A stretch of 64,000 nucleotides of DNA, from NCBI GenBank assembly GCA_045580305.1, contig JAZNNQ010000002.1, positions 42,802 through 106,801 of the forward strand, written 5' to 3'. Positions within the stretch are counted from its first letter, which is position 1; the number at the start of each line of letters is the position of its first letter. Shown here piece by piece: positions 33,579-42,753 of the stretch. The position numbers were made by a program, and so were the translations under genes. Source of the DNA: RGIG7332 sp045580305. Lineage in GTDB: Bacteria; Bacillota; Clostridia; Oscillospirales; JAAYXM01. The notes beneath the pieces are model-generated. The model was not told where the DNA came from. It did no database searches and saw nothing but the letters and a program-made list of their open reading frames with translations.

Positions 33579-35144
33579 CTATTTAAAACATCTATCAGCA
33601 ATTTTTCTCATATTGCCGCCCATAATTTTCTTTTTATCCTCCAGGGAAATATTCGCGTAAATTACCCAACCCATCTGTGGGCGCGGGTCGCGCATGGGAA
33701 CATCGGTGCCGTATTGCACCTTGTCAGCTACACCCTCATTACACAGATACTCAATCATACCCTGGGTAACGCTTGTATAGGTAAGCTGGAGATAAACATT
33801 GGGATATTTTTTAGCCAGAGGCACGCAAGCCTCCGCTTTTGCAAAACTTGAGCCTACATGGTCGATAAAGAATGAAATATCGGGATATTTTTCCGCAAGG
33901 TATGCAATATCCTCTAAATATCCGCCGTATCCGCCGCTGTCCATAAGGGCAAACAGGCGGTTTTTATTTGCGATTTCATACCAAGGGTTAAGGCGCTCGT
34001 CCCTGAAGGTGCAGCCGCAGCGTGAGGTGAAAATTTTCATACCCGGAAACTTCTTTTCATTATGGTAAAGCTCGGCAGTTTCTTTGGCATCTACATAATT
34101 GGGGTCAATGAGCGCATAGGGATAAATGCGGGTTGATCTTTCTCTCATCTCCTCGGCGGTAGTGTTTCCAAACTCGGTATCCGTCCAGAAGCCAAGCCAG
34201 GGCGCAACCGCGAAATCATCAATTCCCATTCGATCCGCCATCTTAAGACAGCCTTCCATATCGCCGTCTACCATGGTATATCCCGCGCCGCAATTTGCAC
34301 CGTCCTGCATAAAATGCGCGTGAGAATCGAATGCGTAAATATCAAGGGGAAGACCGAGTGCGGCGCGCTTTGCAAGCTCGTCGTTTTTAAGCTTCGTTTC
34401 TTTTGGTAAGTCCACATTTAAAAGGCGGGCTAAATTTCCGCCTGCAATTTTTTCTTTATCTTCATCACTTATGTCCGCGTAGTCGATAAATGCCCGGGCG
34501 GCACCCGCGCTCATCTTCGGAAGTCCTGAGCCGAATAAAATCCGATCAGCGCCGAACTTTGAAACTAAAAGCTCTATTCCGTAATGCACCTGAAAGCGGG
34601 ATAAGTCCAGATGGAGATTATGATATTCCTTCATATAAGAAAAAACATTGTGGGCGTCCGACCAATCGGCGGATAGAAGTATAACATTTAGCTTGGGATG
34701 ATTTTTGAGAATTTCCGAAAGCTCCGGCAAAGAAACCTCGCCGGCATCGATAAAGAGGGGAATGGAAGCATCCTCAAGTGCGGTGAGGTATTCGCCGATT
34801 ACAATTTCATTCGGTATGTAATTGTGGGATCTTGGAAAAATCCGCGCCGCCTTCATATCCTTTGATATCATATCTTCGATTACTTCATCGGGTGAGAGAA
34901 AACAGCCGGTAACACCGGGCATAATGGTGAAGCACCCATAAAAACGGGGGTTACCCTTTATTCTTTCGTATAATACATCATTACCGTACTTCGGCTCGCA
35001 GTCCTTTGCCTCGCTCGCGTAAAGTAGGGCAGCGGAGATTCCGCAGGAGTCTATAATATCGGCAATATCGGAAAGCCTATACACTTCGCGCTCGGGTTTT
35101 AAACCGTACTTACCGCAGCAAACATTCGAGTCAAAATAAACCAT
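33579..35144 (-). CDS. Tandem amidohydrolase-2 family protein, N-terminal copy degenerate
   Basis: This 521-residue protein is made of two similar TIM-barrel amidohydrolase halves. The C-terminal half (about 270-521) keeps the metal ligands expected for the family: FDSHAHF, the His of FIDHVG and the Asp of YGTDVPMRDP. In the N-terminal half (1-250) the matching places read FDSNVCC, FIDAGEVS and FGSGLP, so the metal-binding His and Asp residues are lost. Both halves end with a similar motif, KEKIAGGNLARLL and KKKIMGGNMRKIA. The substrate is unknown; related enzymes are decarboxylases or lactonases. The start is the ATG at 35144 after GAGGTGAGTGATT. Confidence 0.82.
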   Translation of the reverse strand: MVYFDSNVCCGKYGLKPEREVYRLSDIADIIDSCGISAALLYASEAKDCEPKYGNDVLYERIKGNPRFYGCFTIMPGVTGCFLSPDEVIEDMISKDMKAARIFPRSHNYIPNEIVIGEYLTALEDASIPLFIDAGEVSLPELSEILKNHPKLNVILLSADWSDAHNVFSYMKEYHNLHLDLSRFQVHYGIELLVSKFGADRILFGSGLPKMSAGAARAFIDYADISDEDKEKIAGGNLARLLNVDLPKETKLKNDELAKRAALGLPLDIYAFDSHAHFMQDGANCGAGYTMVDGDMEGCLKMADRMGIDDFAVAPWLGFWTDTEFGNTTAEEMRERSTRIYPYALIDPNYVDAKETAELYHNEKKFPGMKIFTSRCGCTFRDERLNPWYEIANKNRLFALMDSGGYGGYLEDIAYLAEKYPDISFFIDHVGSSFAKAEACVPLAKKYPNVYLQLTYTSVTQGMIEYLCNEGVADKVQYGTDVPMRDPRPQMGWVIYANISLEDKKKIMGGNMRKIADRCFK

Positions 35145-35223
35145 AATCACTCACCTCGAGAGCATTGTAACCCGTGAAAATCACCTTGTCAATAAATAAT
35201 TATTAATTTTTTGTGTCCAAGTA

Positions 35224-35251
35224 TTGACAAAGGTTAAAAGTGGGTTATAAT
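35224..35251 (+). promoter_or_regulatory. Sigma-A promoter of the heat-shock operon
   Basis: TTGACA (35224-35229), 16 bases, TATAAT (35246-35251). The CIRCE operator begins five bases downstream. Confidence 0.85.
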
Positions 35252-35255
35252 ATAA

Positions 35256-35282
35256 TTAGCACTCGAAAGTTGAGAGTGCTAA
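35256..35282 (+). promoter_or_regulatory. CIRCE operator (HrcA binding site)
   Basis: TTAGCACTC (35256-35264), nine bases, GAGTGCTAA (35274-35282): a perfect match to the CIRCE consensus. HrcA bound here blocks transcription until heat shock titrates the chaperonin. Confidence 0.98.
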
Positions 35283-35312
35283 AAACTCGGATAAGTGAGG
35301 TGAGGGGAGAAG

Positions 35313-36344
35313 ATGAGCTTAGGCGATAGAAAAAAGAAAATTTTAAAGGCGATAATCGATGAATATATCGAGCACGGTGAGCCGGTCGGCTCTAAAGTAA
35401 TCGCCCAGCATTCGGGCCTTGATTTGTCCCCCGCCACGATTCGAAATGAGATGTCAGACCTTGAAAATATGGGATATTTACAGCAACCTCATGTGTCCTC
35501 GGGTCGTATTCCGTCCCAGGCGGGCTACAGGCTTTATGTAGACGAGCTGATGAACCGTCATATGCTCTCGCTAAACGAGATGGAGGCGATTAATGCAAGC
35601 CTCAAACTCAAGATGAAAGAGCTTGATGAACTTATACGCGGCGTTAGCAGAGTAGTGGCTCAACTGACAAACTACACCACCTACGCTGTGGTAAGCGGTG
35701 CTTCTGAGGTCTGTATCCGAAAGTTTGATTTAATGCTGGTTGATTCCCGTACCGTGGTGGTGGTAATGCTGTCCTCTCGCCACGATGTGCGAAATACTTA
35801 TCTCAAAACAGCCTTCCCAATTAGCGAGGAAGAGCTGAGTGTGCTAAACCGTATGCTCAACGAGATGTTCACCAACTTAACTCTCGACAAAATCGATATG
35901 ATGCTTGTCCGTCGGGCAGAGCGCGAGATGGGACGACTTGGCTCACTTGTTGCACCCATCATCAACTTCGCCGCCGAGGTTATGGAGGAAGGCGCTGAGA
36001 ACAATGTTTATGTTGGCGGCGCGTCCCGAATACTAAGCCATCCGGAGTACAGAGATACCGCAAAGGCACAGAGGCTTCTTGACTTTATAAGCGAGCGCAA
36101 GGGTCTGAATACCGCGGATGACGAGGGCGTGCACATTGCGATAGGCAGTGAGAACAACGAGGAAGCCTTAAGTGATGCCAGCGTTATTTACGGAAGCTAC
36201 GGCAAAGGCACTCCCATGCAGGGAACTCTGGGCATCGTCGGTCCGGTCCGTATGGACTACGCAAAAGCGGCGGCTAATTTGGATTACTTCCTGACGGGGC
36301 TTAACAAGCTCCTGCGCGAGACATTTTCAAGTGAGGAGGATTAG
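35313..36344 (+). CDS. hrcA: Heat-inducible transcription repressor HrcA
   Basis: HrcA represses class I heat-shock genes by binding CIRCE. The 343-residue protein has an N-terminal winged helix (GEPVGSKVIAQHSGLDLSPA and IRNEMSDLE), then a GAF-like dimerisation region ending in GPVRMDYAKAAANLDYF. It is the first gene behind its own operator, so it is autoregulated. A GAGGGGAGAAG ribosome site precedes the ATG. grpE follows after two bases. Confidence 0.97.
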   Translation: MSLGDRKKKILKAIIDEYIEHGEPVGSKVIAQHSGLDLSPATIRNEMSDLENMGYLQQPHVSSGRIPSQAGYRLYVDELMNRHMLSLNEMEAINASLKLKMKELDELIRGVSRVVAQLTNYTTYAVVSGASEVCIRKFDLMLVDSRTVVVVMLSSRHDVRNTYLKTAFPISEEELSVLNRMLNEMFTNLTLDKIDMMLVRRAEREMGRLGSLVAPIINFAAEVMEEGAENNVYVGGASRILSHPEYRDTAKAQRLLDFISERKGLNTADDEGVHIAIGSENNEEALSDASVIYGSYGKGTPMQGTLGIVGPVRMDYAKAAANLDYFLTGLNKLLRETFSSEED

Positions 36345-36346
36345 AA

Positions 36347-36856
36347 ATGGCAGAGGAAGAGAAGGTAACTCCCGAGGAGGAAACTCCAAAGGAAAAACCC
36401 AAAAAGAGTAAAAAGAACGAAGAGCTGGAAAAAGCAAAAGCTGAAATTGAAGAATTAAAAGACCACTATATGCGAACAATGGCGGAGTATGACAACTTCA
36501 GAAAGCGCACCGCAAAGGAAAAGGAAACCTTATACGGAGATGCACAAAATGCGACAATATCCGAATTCCTTACGGTTTATGATAATTTAGAGCGCGCGCT
36601 CCAGACCGAAACCGCGGATGAAGCGTATCGCAAGGGCGTTGAGATGATTATGGCGGGCTTTAACGATACCCTTACCAAGTTAAAGGTAGAGGTAATCGAC
36701 CCCAAGAATGATGCCTTCGACCCCAACTTCCACAACGCGGTAATGCATGTGGAGGACGAAAGTTTAGGCGAAAACACGGTGGCTGAGGTGTTCCAGAAAG
36801 GCTTTAAGCGGAACGACAAGGTCATCCGTTATGCAATAGTTAAAGTAGCAAACTAA
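36347..36856 (+). CDS. grpE: Nucleotide exchange factor GrpE
   Basis: GrpE releases ADP from DnaK. The 169-residue protein has a charged N-terminal tail, a long dimerising helix (about 25-75, with YMRTMAEYDNFRKRTAKEKE), a four-helix region and the C-terminal beta domain with FDPNFHNAVMHVEDE and EVFQKGFKRNDKVIRYAIVKV. Length is normal. Confidence 0.97.
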   Translation: MAEEEKVTPEEETPKEKPKKSKKNEELEKAKAEIEELKDHYMRTMAEYDNFRKRTAKEKETLYGDAQNATISEFLTVYDNLERALQTETADEAYRKGVEMIMAGFNDTLTKLKVEVIDPKNDAFDPNFHNAVMHVEDESLGENTVAEVFQKGFKRNDKVIRYAIVKVAN

Positions 36857-36878
36857 TTTATATAGGAGGAAAAATACT

Positions 36879-38702
36879 ATGGCAAAGATTATTGGTATCG
36901 ACTTAGGTACAACCAACTCATGTGTAGCAGTTATGGAAGGCGGCGAGCCTACCGTACTCGTTAATGCAGAAGGCGCTCGCACAACCCCGTCTGTTGTTGC
37001 ATTCTCAAAGGATGGCGAGCGTATGATCGGTCAGGTCGCAAAGCGCCAGTCCGTTACTAACCCGGACCGCACCATTTCATCCATCAAGCGCGAAATGGGT
37101 ACAAACCACAAGACCGAGATCGACGGTAAGAGCTATTCTCCCCAGGAGATCTCCGCTATGATTCTTCAGAAGTTAAAGGCGGACGCTGAGGGCTATCTCG
37201 GCCAGAAGGTTACCCAGGCGGTAATCACCGTTCCCGCATACTTTACCGACTCCCAGCGTCAGGCTACCAAGGACGCGGGCAAGATCGCAGGTCTCGAGGT
37301 TCTCCGTATCATCAACGAGCCGACAGCAGCTGCACTTGCATACGGCCTTGACAAGGAAACCGACCAGAAGATTATGATTTACGACCTTGGCGGCGGTACC
37401 TTCGATGTCTCCATCCTTGAGATCGGTGACGGCGTATTCGAGGTACTTGCAACTGCAGGTAACAACCGTCTCGGCGGTGACGACTTTGATGAAAGAGTTA
37501 CCAACTGGATGGTAGAGGAATTCAAGAAGGAAAACGGCATGGACATCAGAAGCGATAAGATGGCTATGCAGAGACTTCGTGAGGCTGCTGAGAAGGCTAA
37601 GATCGAGCTTTCCGGCGTTACCTCAACCAGTATCAGCTTACCTTACATCACCGCAGATGCAACCGGACCGAAACACTTAGAGCTTACCTTAACAAGAGCG
37701 AAGTTCAACGAGCTTACCGCTGACCTTGTTGAGAACACTATGGTACCTGTTCGTCAGGCAATGAGCGACGCGGGCCTTACCCCCAACGATTTAGCAAAGG
37801 TGTTACTTGTTGGCGGTTCTTCCCGTATCCCCGCTGTTCAGGACGCAGTTAAGGCATTCACCGGCAAGGAGCCCTTCAAGGGTATCAACCCGGACGAGTG
37901 TGTTGCAGTAGGTGCGGCTATCCAGGCCGGCGTCCTCGCCGGTGAGGTTAACGACCTTCTCTTACTTGATGTAACTCCGCTTTCCCTCGGTATCGAGACT
38001 ATGGGCGGCGTGTTCACAAAACTTATCGAGCGCAACACCACCATCCCCACAAAGAAGAGTCAGGTATTCTCCACCGCGGCTGACAACCAGACCTCGGTTG
38101 AGGTTCATGTTCTCCAGGGCGAGCGCGAGATGGCTGCATACAACAAGTCCCTCGGCCGCTTCCACTTAGACGGCATCGCTCCCGCACCCCGTGGCGTTCC
38201 TCAGATCGAGGTATCCTTCGACATCGACGCTAACGGTATCGTTCATGTTTCCGCTAAGGATCTCGGCACCGGTAAGGAGCAGTCCATTTCCATCACCGCA
38301 TCCTCCAACCTCTCTCAGGAGGACATCGAGAAGGCGGTCAAGGAAGCTGAGCAGTTCTCAGAAGAAGACAAGAAGCGCCGTGAAGAGGTAGATGTAAGAA
38401 ATGGTGCAGACCAGATGGTATACCAGACCGAGAAGACTTTAGCTGACCTTGGCGACAAGATTAGTGAAGAGGAGAAGGCAGGTATCCAGGCAGAAGTTGA
38501 TAAGCTCAAGGAGACCTTAAAGGGTACCGATACCGAGGCAATTAAAGCTCAGACCGAGGCGGTTACCAAGAAGTTCTACGAGGTATCCGAGAAGCTTTAT
38601 AAGAATGCAGCGCCCCAGGGCGATGCAGCAGGTGCTGACCCCAATGCGGGTGCAAATCCCGACGATAATGTAGTTGATGCAGACTACACACCGGTAGACT
38701 AA
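36879..38702 (+). CDS. dnaK: Molecular chaperone DnaK (Hsp70)
   Basis: This 607-residue Hsp70 has the phosphate-1 loop IIGIDLGTTNSCVAV at the N-terminus, the second phosphate motif YDLGGGTFDVSILEI and the adenosine motif LLVGGSSRIPAVQ in the ATPase domain (1-~360). The linker NDLLLLDVTPLSLGIE follows, then the substrate-binding beta domain and a lid, ending in a Gly/Ala/Asp-rich tail with DNVVDADYTPVD. It uses an optimal AGGAGGAAAA ribosome site. Codon use is skewed to C- and T-ending preferred codons, typical of an abundant protein. Confidence 0.99.
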   Translation: MAKIIGIDLGTTNSCVAVMEGGEPTVLVNAEGARTTPSVVAFSKDGERMIGQVAKRQSVTNPDRTISSIKREMGTNHKTEIDGKSYSPQEISAMILQKLKADAEGYLGQKVTQAVITVPAYFTDSQRQATKDAGKIAGLEVLRIINEPTAAALAYGLDKETDQKIMIYDLGGGTFDVSILEIGDGVFEVLATAGNNRLGGDDFDERVTNWMVEEFKKENGMDIRSDKMAMQRLREAAEKAKIELSGVTSTSISLPYITADATGPKHLELTLTRAKFNELTADLVENTMVPVRQAMSDAGLTPNDLAKVLLVGGSSRIPAVQDAVKAFTGKEPFKGINPDECVAVGAAIQAGVLAGEVNDLLLLDVTPLSLGIETMGGVFTKLIERNTTIPTKKSQVFSTAADNQTSVEVHVLQGEREMAAYNKSLGRFHLDGIAPAPRGVPQIEVSFDIDANGIVHVSAKDLGTGKEQSISITASSNLSQEDIEKAVKEAEQFSEEDKKRREEVDVRNGADQMVYQTEKTLADLGDKISEEEKAGIQAEVDKLKETLKGTDTEAIKAQTEAVTKKFYEVSEKLYKNAAPQGDAAGADPNAGANPDDNVVDADYTPVD

Positions 38703-38709
38703 TCATTAT

Positions 38710-38737
38710 GGGTATGAGGGATTTTTCCCTCATACCC
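38710..38737 (+). terminator. dnaK-dnaJ intergenic hairpin
   Basis: GGGTATGAGGG/CCCTCATACCC is a perfect 11-bp stem with an ATTTTT loop, but AAAAG rather than a T-run follows. It may be a processing or partial attenuation site that lowers dnaJ relative to dnaK. Confidence 0.6.
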
Positions 38738-38775
38738 AAAAGACTTTAACCCTCTCAGAAGGAGAGTGAACATAA

Positions 38776-39918
38776 ATGGCAGAAAATAAAAGAGATTTTT
38801 ACGAGGTACTTGGCGTCCAAAAGGGTGCAAGTGCCGATGAAATAAAGAAGGCTTACCGCAAGCTTGCAATGAAGTACCACCCCGACCGCAACCCCGACAA
38901 CAAAGAGGCGGAGGAGAAGTTTAAAGAGGTAAACGAGGCTTACGAGATTTTAAGCAACGACGAAAAGCGCGCACGCTATGACCAGTACGGCCACGCGGGT
39001 GTTGACCCGAACTTTGGCGCAGGCGGTTTTGGTGGCGGCGGTTTCGGCTTTGACGATATCGATCTTGGCGACATTTTCGGTAGTTTCTTCGGCGGTGGCT
39101 TTGGCGGTGGCGGCGGTCGTTCCCGCCGTAACGCGCCCCAGAAGGGCGAAAGCTTAAGGGCGAGCCTTACACTTTCCTTTGAGGAAGCGGCTTTCGGCTG
39201 TGAAAAGGAAATCCAGATAAACAAGACCGAAAACTGTCCCGAATGTCAGGGCTCGGGTGCTGAGAAGGGTAGTACGGTTGAAACCTGCTCTAACTGTAAC
39301 GGTACCGGTACGGTAAAGACCACCCACAGAACACCACTTGGTATGATGTCCTCTACCGGCACTTGTCCTAAGTGTAACGGTAAGGGTAAGATTATAAAAA
39401 CTCCCTGCAAGGCCTGCAACGGCTCGGGTAAAAAGCGCGTAAAGCGCACCATTAAGGTAAATGTCCCCGCGGGCATTGATGAGGGTCAGACCATATCACT
39501 CCGCGGTGAGGGTAATGTTGGAACAAACGGCGGTCCCAGCGGTGATCTGCTTATCGGTATCACCATCCGTCCCCATCCAATCCTTACCCGTGACGGCGCA
39601 AATGTCCTTTGCGAAATACCCATTACTTATTCTCAGGCAACCCTGGGCGCGGAAATTGAGGTGCCCACCATCGACGGCAAGGTTAAGTACAATGTGCCCG
39701 AGGGTACACAGACCGGCACCGTGTTCCGACTTCGCAGTAAGGGTATCCCGATACTCCACAGTAAAGCGCGTGGTGATCAGTTTGTCCGCGTGAATGTGGA
39801 AACCCCCAAGAACTTAAGTCAGAAGCAGAAGGACTTACTCAAAGCATTTGCCGAGTCCTTGGGTGAGAGCGCCCACACCGAGCGCAAAAGCTTCTTCGAT
39901 AAATTAAAAAAGAAATAA
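38776..39918 (+). CDS. dnaJ: Co-chaperone DnaJ (Hsp40)
   Basis: This 380-residue type I Hsp40 has a J domain (1-70) with the HPD motif in MKYHPDRNP, a Gly/Phe-rich linker (about 75-118), a zinc-finger domain with four CxxCxGxG repeats (CPECQGSG, CSNCNGTG, CPKCNGKG, CKACNGSG), and the two beta-sandwich substrate domains. It stimulates DnaK ATP hydrolysis and delivers substrates. A ribosome site GAAGGAGAG precedes the ATG. All key residues are present. Confidence 0.98.
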   Translation: MAENKRDFYEVLGVQKGASADEIKKAYRKLAMKYHPDRNPDNKEAEEKFKEVNEAYEILSNDEKRARYDQYGHAGVDPNFGAGGFGGGGFGFDDIDLGDIFGSFFGGGFGGGGGRSRRNAPQKGESLRASLTLSFEEAAFGCEKEIQINKTENCPECQGSGAEKGSTVETCSNCNGTGTVKTTHRTPLGMMSSTGTCPKCNGKGKIIKTPCKACNGSGKKRVKRTIKVNVPAGIDEGQTISLRGEGNVGTNGGPSGDLLIGITIRPHPILTRDGANVLCEIPITYSQATLGAEIEVPTIDGKVKYNVPEGTQTGTVFRLRSKGIPILHSKARGDQFVRVNVETPKNLSQKQKDLLKAFAESLGESAHTERKSFFDKLKKK

Positions 39919-39926
39919 ACCGTGAA

Positions 39927-39972
39927 AAGACTTCTCCTAACGGCGGTTGGTCGTAGGGAGAAGCCTTTTTTA
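39927..39972 (+). terminator. Terminator of the dnaJ operon
   Basis: CTTCTCCTA pairs with TAGGGAGAAG (one bulge) around a GC-rich loop, followed by CCTTTTTTATTTT. Confidence 0.75.
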
Positions 39973-40015
39973 TTTTCGTGCAGGTCGCTTGATGTGCACC
40001 TACCACCACAAGCAG

Positions 40016-40050
40016 AAAAGCCTTGATTACAATGTAATCAAGGCTTTTTT
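40016..40050 (-). terminator. Terminator of the seven-gene minus-strand operon
   Basis: AAAAGCCTTGATTAC/GTAATCAAGGCTTTT stem with T-runs on both sides. It overlaps the last codons of the 271-residue gene. Confidence 0.9.
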
Positions 40051-40853
40051 GAGTTTAAATATTCAAAAACATGCATGAAATTTTTATTTTTGATAAGTTC
40101 GTGATAATTATCCGATATCCAATGCTTAAGAGTTGGGGGTAAATCCTCAAGGGCGGTTGCAGGGAATTTTCTGAAGGTACGCGGATTATTGATAGTAGTG
40201 GGAGTAAGCTGATAAATAGGAATAACCGTAGCATTTCCTTTAACACTGTCAATAAAAGCTCCTTGCTTTCCGGTGCCCGAGTACATACTTTCTATCATAA
40301 GGATGTAGTCCGGCTTAAGGGTTTCTATATCGGCTTTTACAAAGGGTTGTGATTCGGCTAATTTATCGGGAATGCTCGCATAGTCATTGTTTTTCTTACC
40401 GTCATTACGATACCAGGTGTATTTGCCGTAGTTTGCAAAAGCGATGGTCTCGAGAAAAGATGAGGGAGTGGCGGCATCAACATTGGAAAGCTGTGACAGA
40501 AGGTGGTAGGCACAAATGGTAAGTGCGCCGTTGTCAAAGGGCTTAATATGTACGCAAGGGAAGGCTGTTGTGTCGGTTTTATTCTTGTCGAAATATGTTC
40601 TGTGGCGGTTTTTTGCAAACTCATATTTGTCAAGGTGTCCGTCGTAATTACTCAGCACCTCAGCGCTTGCATATACCAGCATTTTTACCGGCTGGTCAAA
40701 ATAATTCTGCCCGATAAAGGGGATTGAGGGGTGGATTACAGCGTCGCCATTAAAGGTTTTATATGCCCAGTCGGGACTGTTGCCCTTTTTCGCTTGTATT
40801 TCTTTGTATTTTGCTATAAGAGCACTTTCTGCTTCTTTATGAGTCATAACCAC
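40038..40853 (-). CDS. Uncharacterised soluble protein, last gene of giant-NTPase operon
   Basis: This 271-residue protein (possible start two codons in, at the ATG of MTHKEAES) has no membrane segment. Its central part, HPSIPFIGQNYFDQPVKMLV followed by YASAE, and a later PDYILMIESMYSGTG, suggest an alternating alpha/beta fold. The first motif loosely recalls the PFIGxNP/GxxP entry loop of uracil-DNA-glycosylase-like proteins, but I cannot confirm that. The gene lies 12 bases after the three-TM gene and ends inside the operon terminator. The function is unknown; a role with the neighbouring NTPases is inferred from context only. Confidence 0.75.
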   Translation of the reverse strand: MVMTHKEAESALIAKYKEIQAKKGNSPDWAYKTFNGDAVIHPSIPFIGQNYFDQPVKMLVYASAEVLSNYDGHLDKYEFAKNRHRTYFDKNKTDTTAFPCVHIKPFDNGALTICAYHLLSQLSNVDAATPSSFLETIAFANYGKYTWYRNDGKKNNDYASIPDKLAESQPFVKADIETLKPDYILMIESMYSGTGKQGAFIDSVKGNATVIPIYQLTPTTINNPRTFRKFPATALEDLPPTLKHWISDNYHELIKNKNFMHVFEYLNSKKP

Positions 40854-40865
40854 ACATCCTAACCG

Positions 40866-41264
40866 CTAACCCGCAATGAAAAAGTTTAATGCCATAAATA
40901 CCGTACCGCCGATTAGGGTTAAAATCAGCGCGGCAAATACCGCAACCCAGAATTTGTACTGTGTGCCAAACACACCATCCACTATTTCATAGCGCTCGTT
41001 AGTGTTGGGTATGGAGCCCGACTGTACATAGTCGTGAAGGGGGGTGAGCTTTGTGGCAATGTAAATGCAAAGTGCGCCGGAAATGAGATACAAAACCGTT
41101 GACACATACAAATGCCAATCCTGCGCAAACATTCCCACACGCTCAAGGCAAAGGGTGGTAAAAATACCGGTTGACAGCGATAAAATAATACCGCTTATAA
41201 ATGTGTAAACATTGTAGTTAATAAGCATAAGTGGTCGGCAGATTTTGTTGTAAAAAAACTTCAT
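40866..41264 (-). CDS. Small integral membrane protein, three TM segments
   Basis: This 132-residue protein has hydrophobic segments at about 15-38, 50-72 and 105-130 (the last reads KFWVAVFAALILTLIGGTVF). There is a basic N-terminus and a polar loop between the second and third segments with SIPNTNERYEIVDG. No known family was recognised. It is 18 bases after the 480-residue ATPase and 12 before the last gene. In context it could tether or act as a membrane effector for the two NTPases; this is inference. Confidence 0.78.
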   Translation of the reverse strand: MKFFYNKICRPLMLINYNVYTFISGIILSLSTGIFTTLCLERVGMFAQDWHLYVSTVLYLISGALCIYIATKLTPLHDYVQSGSIPNTNERYEIVDGVFGTQYKFWVAVFAALILTLIGGTVFMALNFFIAG

Positions 41265-41282
41265 TTTATACTTTATCCCTTC

Positions 41283-42725
41283 TTAGTTATTGTTGAGAAT
41301 AATGTCGCGGATTCGTGCGAGGGAATTCTCCGTCTTCTCCTTTAATGTGTCAGCCACCACATCATTTTCCGCCTTTAAGATTCCCGCAATAAAGGAATTA
41401 ACATCGTCTATGTCGTTTTTAAGAGCTTTGAGGGTCTCAAGCTTGCCGCTGAGCCGTTTTGCATGCTCCGAGTTACGGTCACCCTTCAACTTATTTATAA
41501 ATGAGTCGTACTTAGCGTCGATTCCTGCAATGGCAGAATCCAAGGCGGCATCCACACGGTTACACTCCTCTGTTAGCTCGTTTACTATAAAGCTTCGCGC
41601 GCTCTGTACGGGGGGAGATGAAGTTTCCTGCTCCTTGTTAAAGGGATTTTTGCTTGCGGCAGCCTCTAAATTACCGTCTATGGCACAGAACATCTTAAAC
41701 AACTCACAGCAGAAATCAAACAAATGCTTTGATGGTTTTAAAAGTCCGCGCTTAGAAAGGACAGCAAGTGCGAATTTATGGGTCATATAGTCATTTGGAT
41801 TCACAAGAAGATGCTTGAGCGCGTTTATCTGTCCGCGGGTGAGCATTTTGCACCAGTGTGACAGAGTGGTATAAATCTTCTCTTCATAAAGTGCTTCCTC
41901 AAAGTCAATACCCTCCTCAGTGCCGTTTTCATTGATATAGTCATAGGCAAAGAGCGAAACCTGCTTTACAAGATAGGGTAGACCGCCGCTTAAAGCGTGG
42001 ATCTTTTTAATCAGCTCGGGCGAAAAGGTGATGGTATCCTTCTTCAGCACTTCTAAGATAAAATCTTCCGTCTCTTTAAAGGGCATACCGCGCAATGGTT
42101 CGTCCGGCGGCGCGAAGCGACTAAGATAAAAGGACGAGCGCGCATCCTCAGGTAGAGAATGCTTGTTTAAGTCGTAGTTGGTAATTATAATATGACAGGT
42201 GCTCTTGAGGGCGTCTACCAGAGTTTCGTGATGCACCGGTTTCACCATTTTGGAGAAAAGGAAGTTCTCAAAAGCGTCAATAATGAGCACTACCTTGTAT
42301 CCGCTTTCATTGACAAGTAGCTCGGCAACAGAGAAAAGTTGCGCCTCGATGGTGGTGCTGGACTCTTTTCTTTTGATACATGTATCATAAAGTTCTTTAA
42401 GTATTCCGTTTTTGTCATCGCTGCACAAACTCTTCACGGTACCGATAATACTCTCTAAAAAGTACTTCATAACCTCATCCTCGGTTATGGTCTGAGGGAA
42501 CGGTACAACCGGAGAAATGAGTATCTTTTCATTGAGGGCGGAGCTAAGACGGTAGTCGAAGTCTAAAAGATTATTGAGAAGAGTGGTCTTGCCAGAGCCT
42601 TCCGCGCCTAAAACAACGGTATTTGTACCGCTTTTTATACAAGCCTCCAGATCCTTCGCGACTTTCTCGTGGCAGGATATGACAAAGTCGCGGTCAAGCG
42701 CTGTATTTAATTTAAAGGGATTCAT
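41283..42725 (-). CDS. P-loop ATPase (AAA/STAND-like) with C-terminal coiled coil
   Basis: This 480-residue protein has a P-loop domain: Walker A GAEGSGKTT (40-48), Walker B VVLIID (Asp150) and HALSGGLPYLVKQVS (244-258). The last resembles the GxP motif of STAND and ORC/Cdc6-like ATPases, where the Pro contacts nucleotide. A winged-helix-like region follows (about 285-345), and the C-terminus (about 375-475) is a coiled coil with many charged residues. It resembles the ATPase at the end of the neighbouring 3055-residue protein but lacks its sensor-like solenoid. It starts 28 bases after that gene. The role is unknown. Confidence 0.85.
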   Translation of the reverse strand: MNPFKLNTALDRDFVISCHEKVAKDLEACIKSGTNTVVLGAEGSGKTTLLNNLLDFDYRLSSALNEKILISPVVPFPQTITEDEVMKYFLESIIGTVKSLCSDDKNGILKELYDTCIKRKESSTTIEAQLFSVAELLVNESGYKVVLIIDAFENFLFSKMVKPVHHETLVDALKSTCHIIITNYDLNKHSLPEDARSSFYLSRFAPPDEPLRGMPFKETEDFILEVLKKDTITFSPELIKKIHALSGGLPYLVKQVSLFAYDYINENGTEEGIDFEEALYEEKIYTTLSHWCKMLTRGQINALKHLLVNPNDYMTHKFALAVLSKRGLLKPSKHLFDFCCELFKMFCAIDGNLEAAASKNPFNKEQETSSPPVQSARSFIVNELTEECNRVDAALDSAIAGIDAKYDSFINKLKGDRNSEHAKRLSGKLETLKALKNDIDDVNSFIAGILKAENDVVADTLKEKTENSLARIRDIILNNN

Positions 42726-42753
42726 TATATGCTCTCCTTACAGGTTATTGTTT

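Noticed and set aside
39000..39125. Gly/Phe-rich low-complexity stretch as a tandem repeat
   Set aside because: It is the normal G/F linker of DnaJ.
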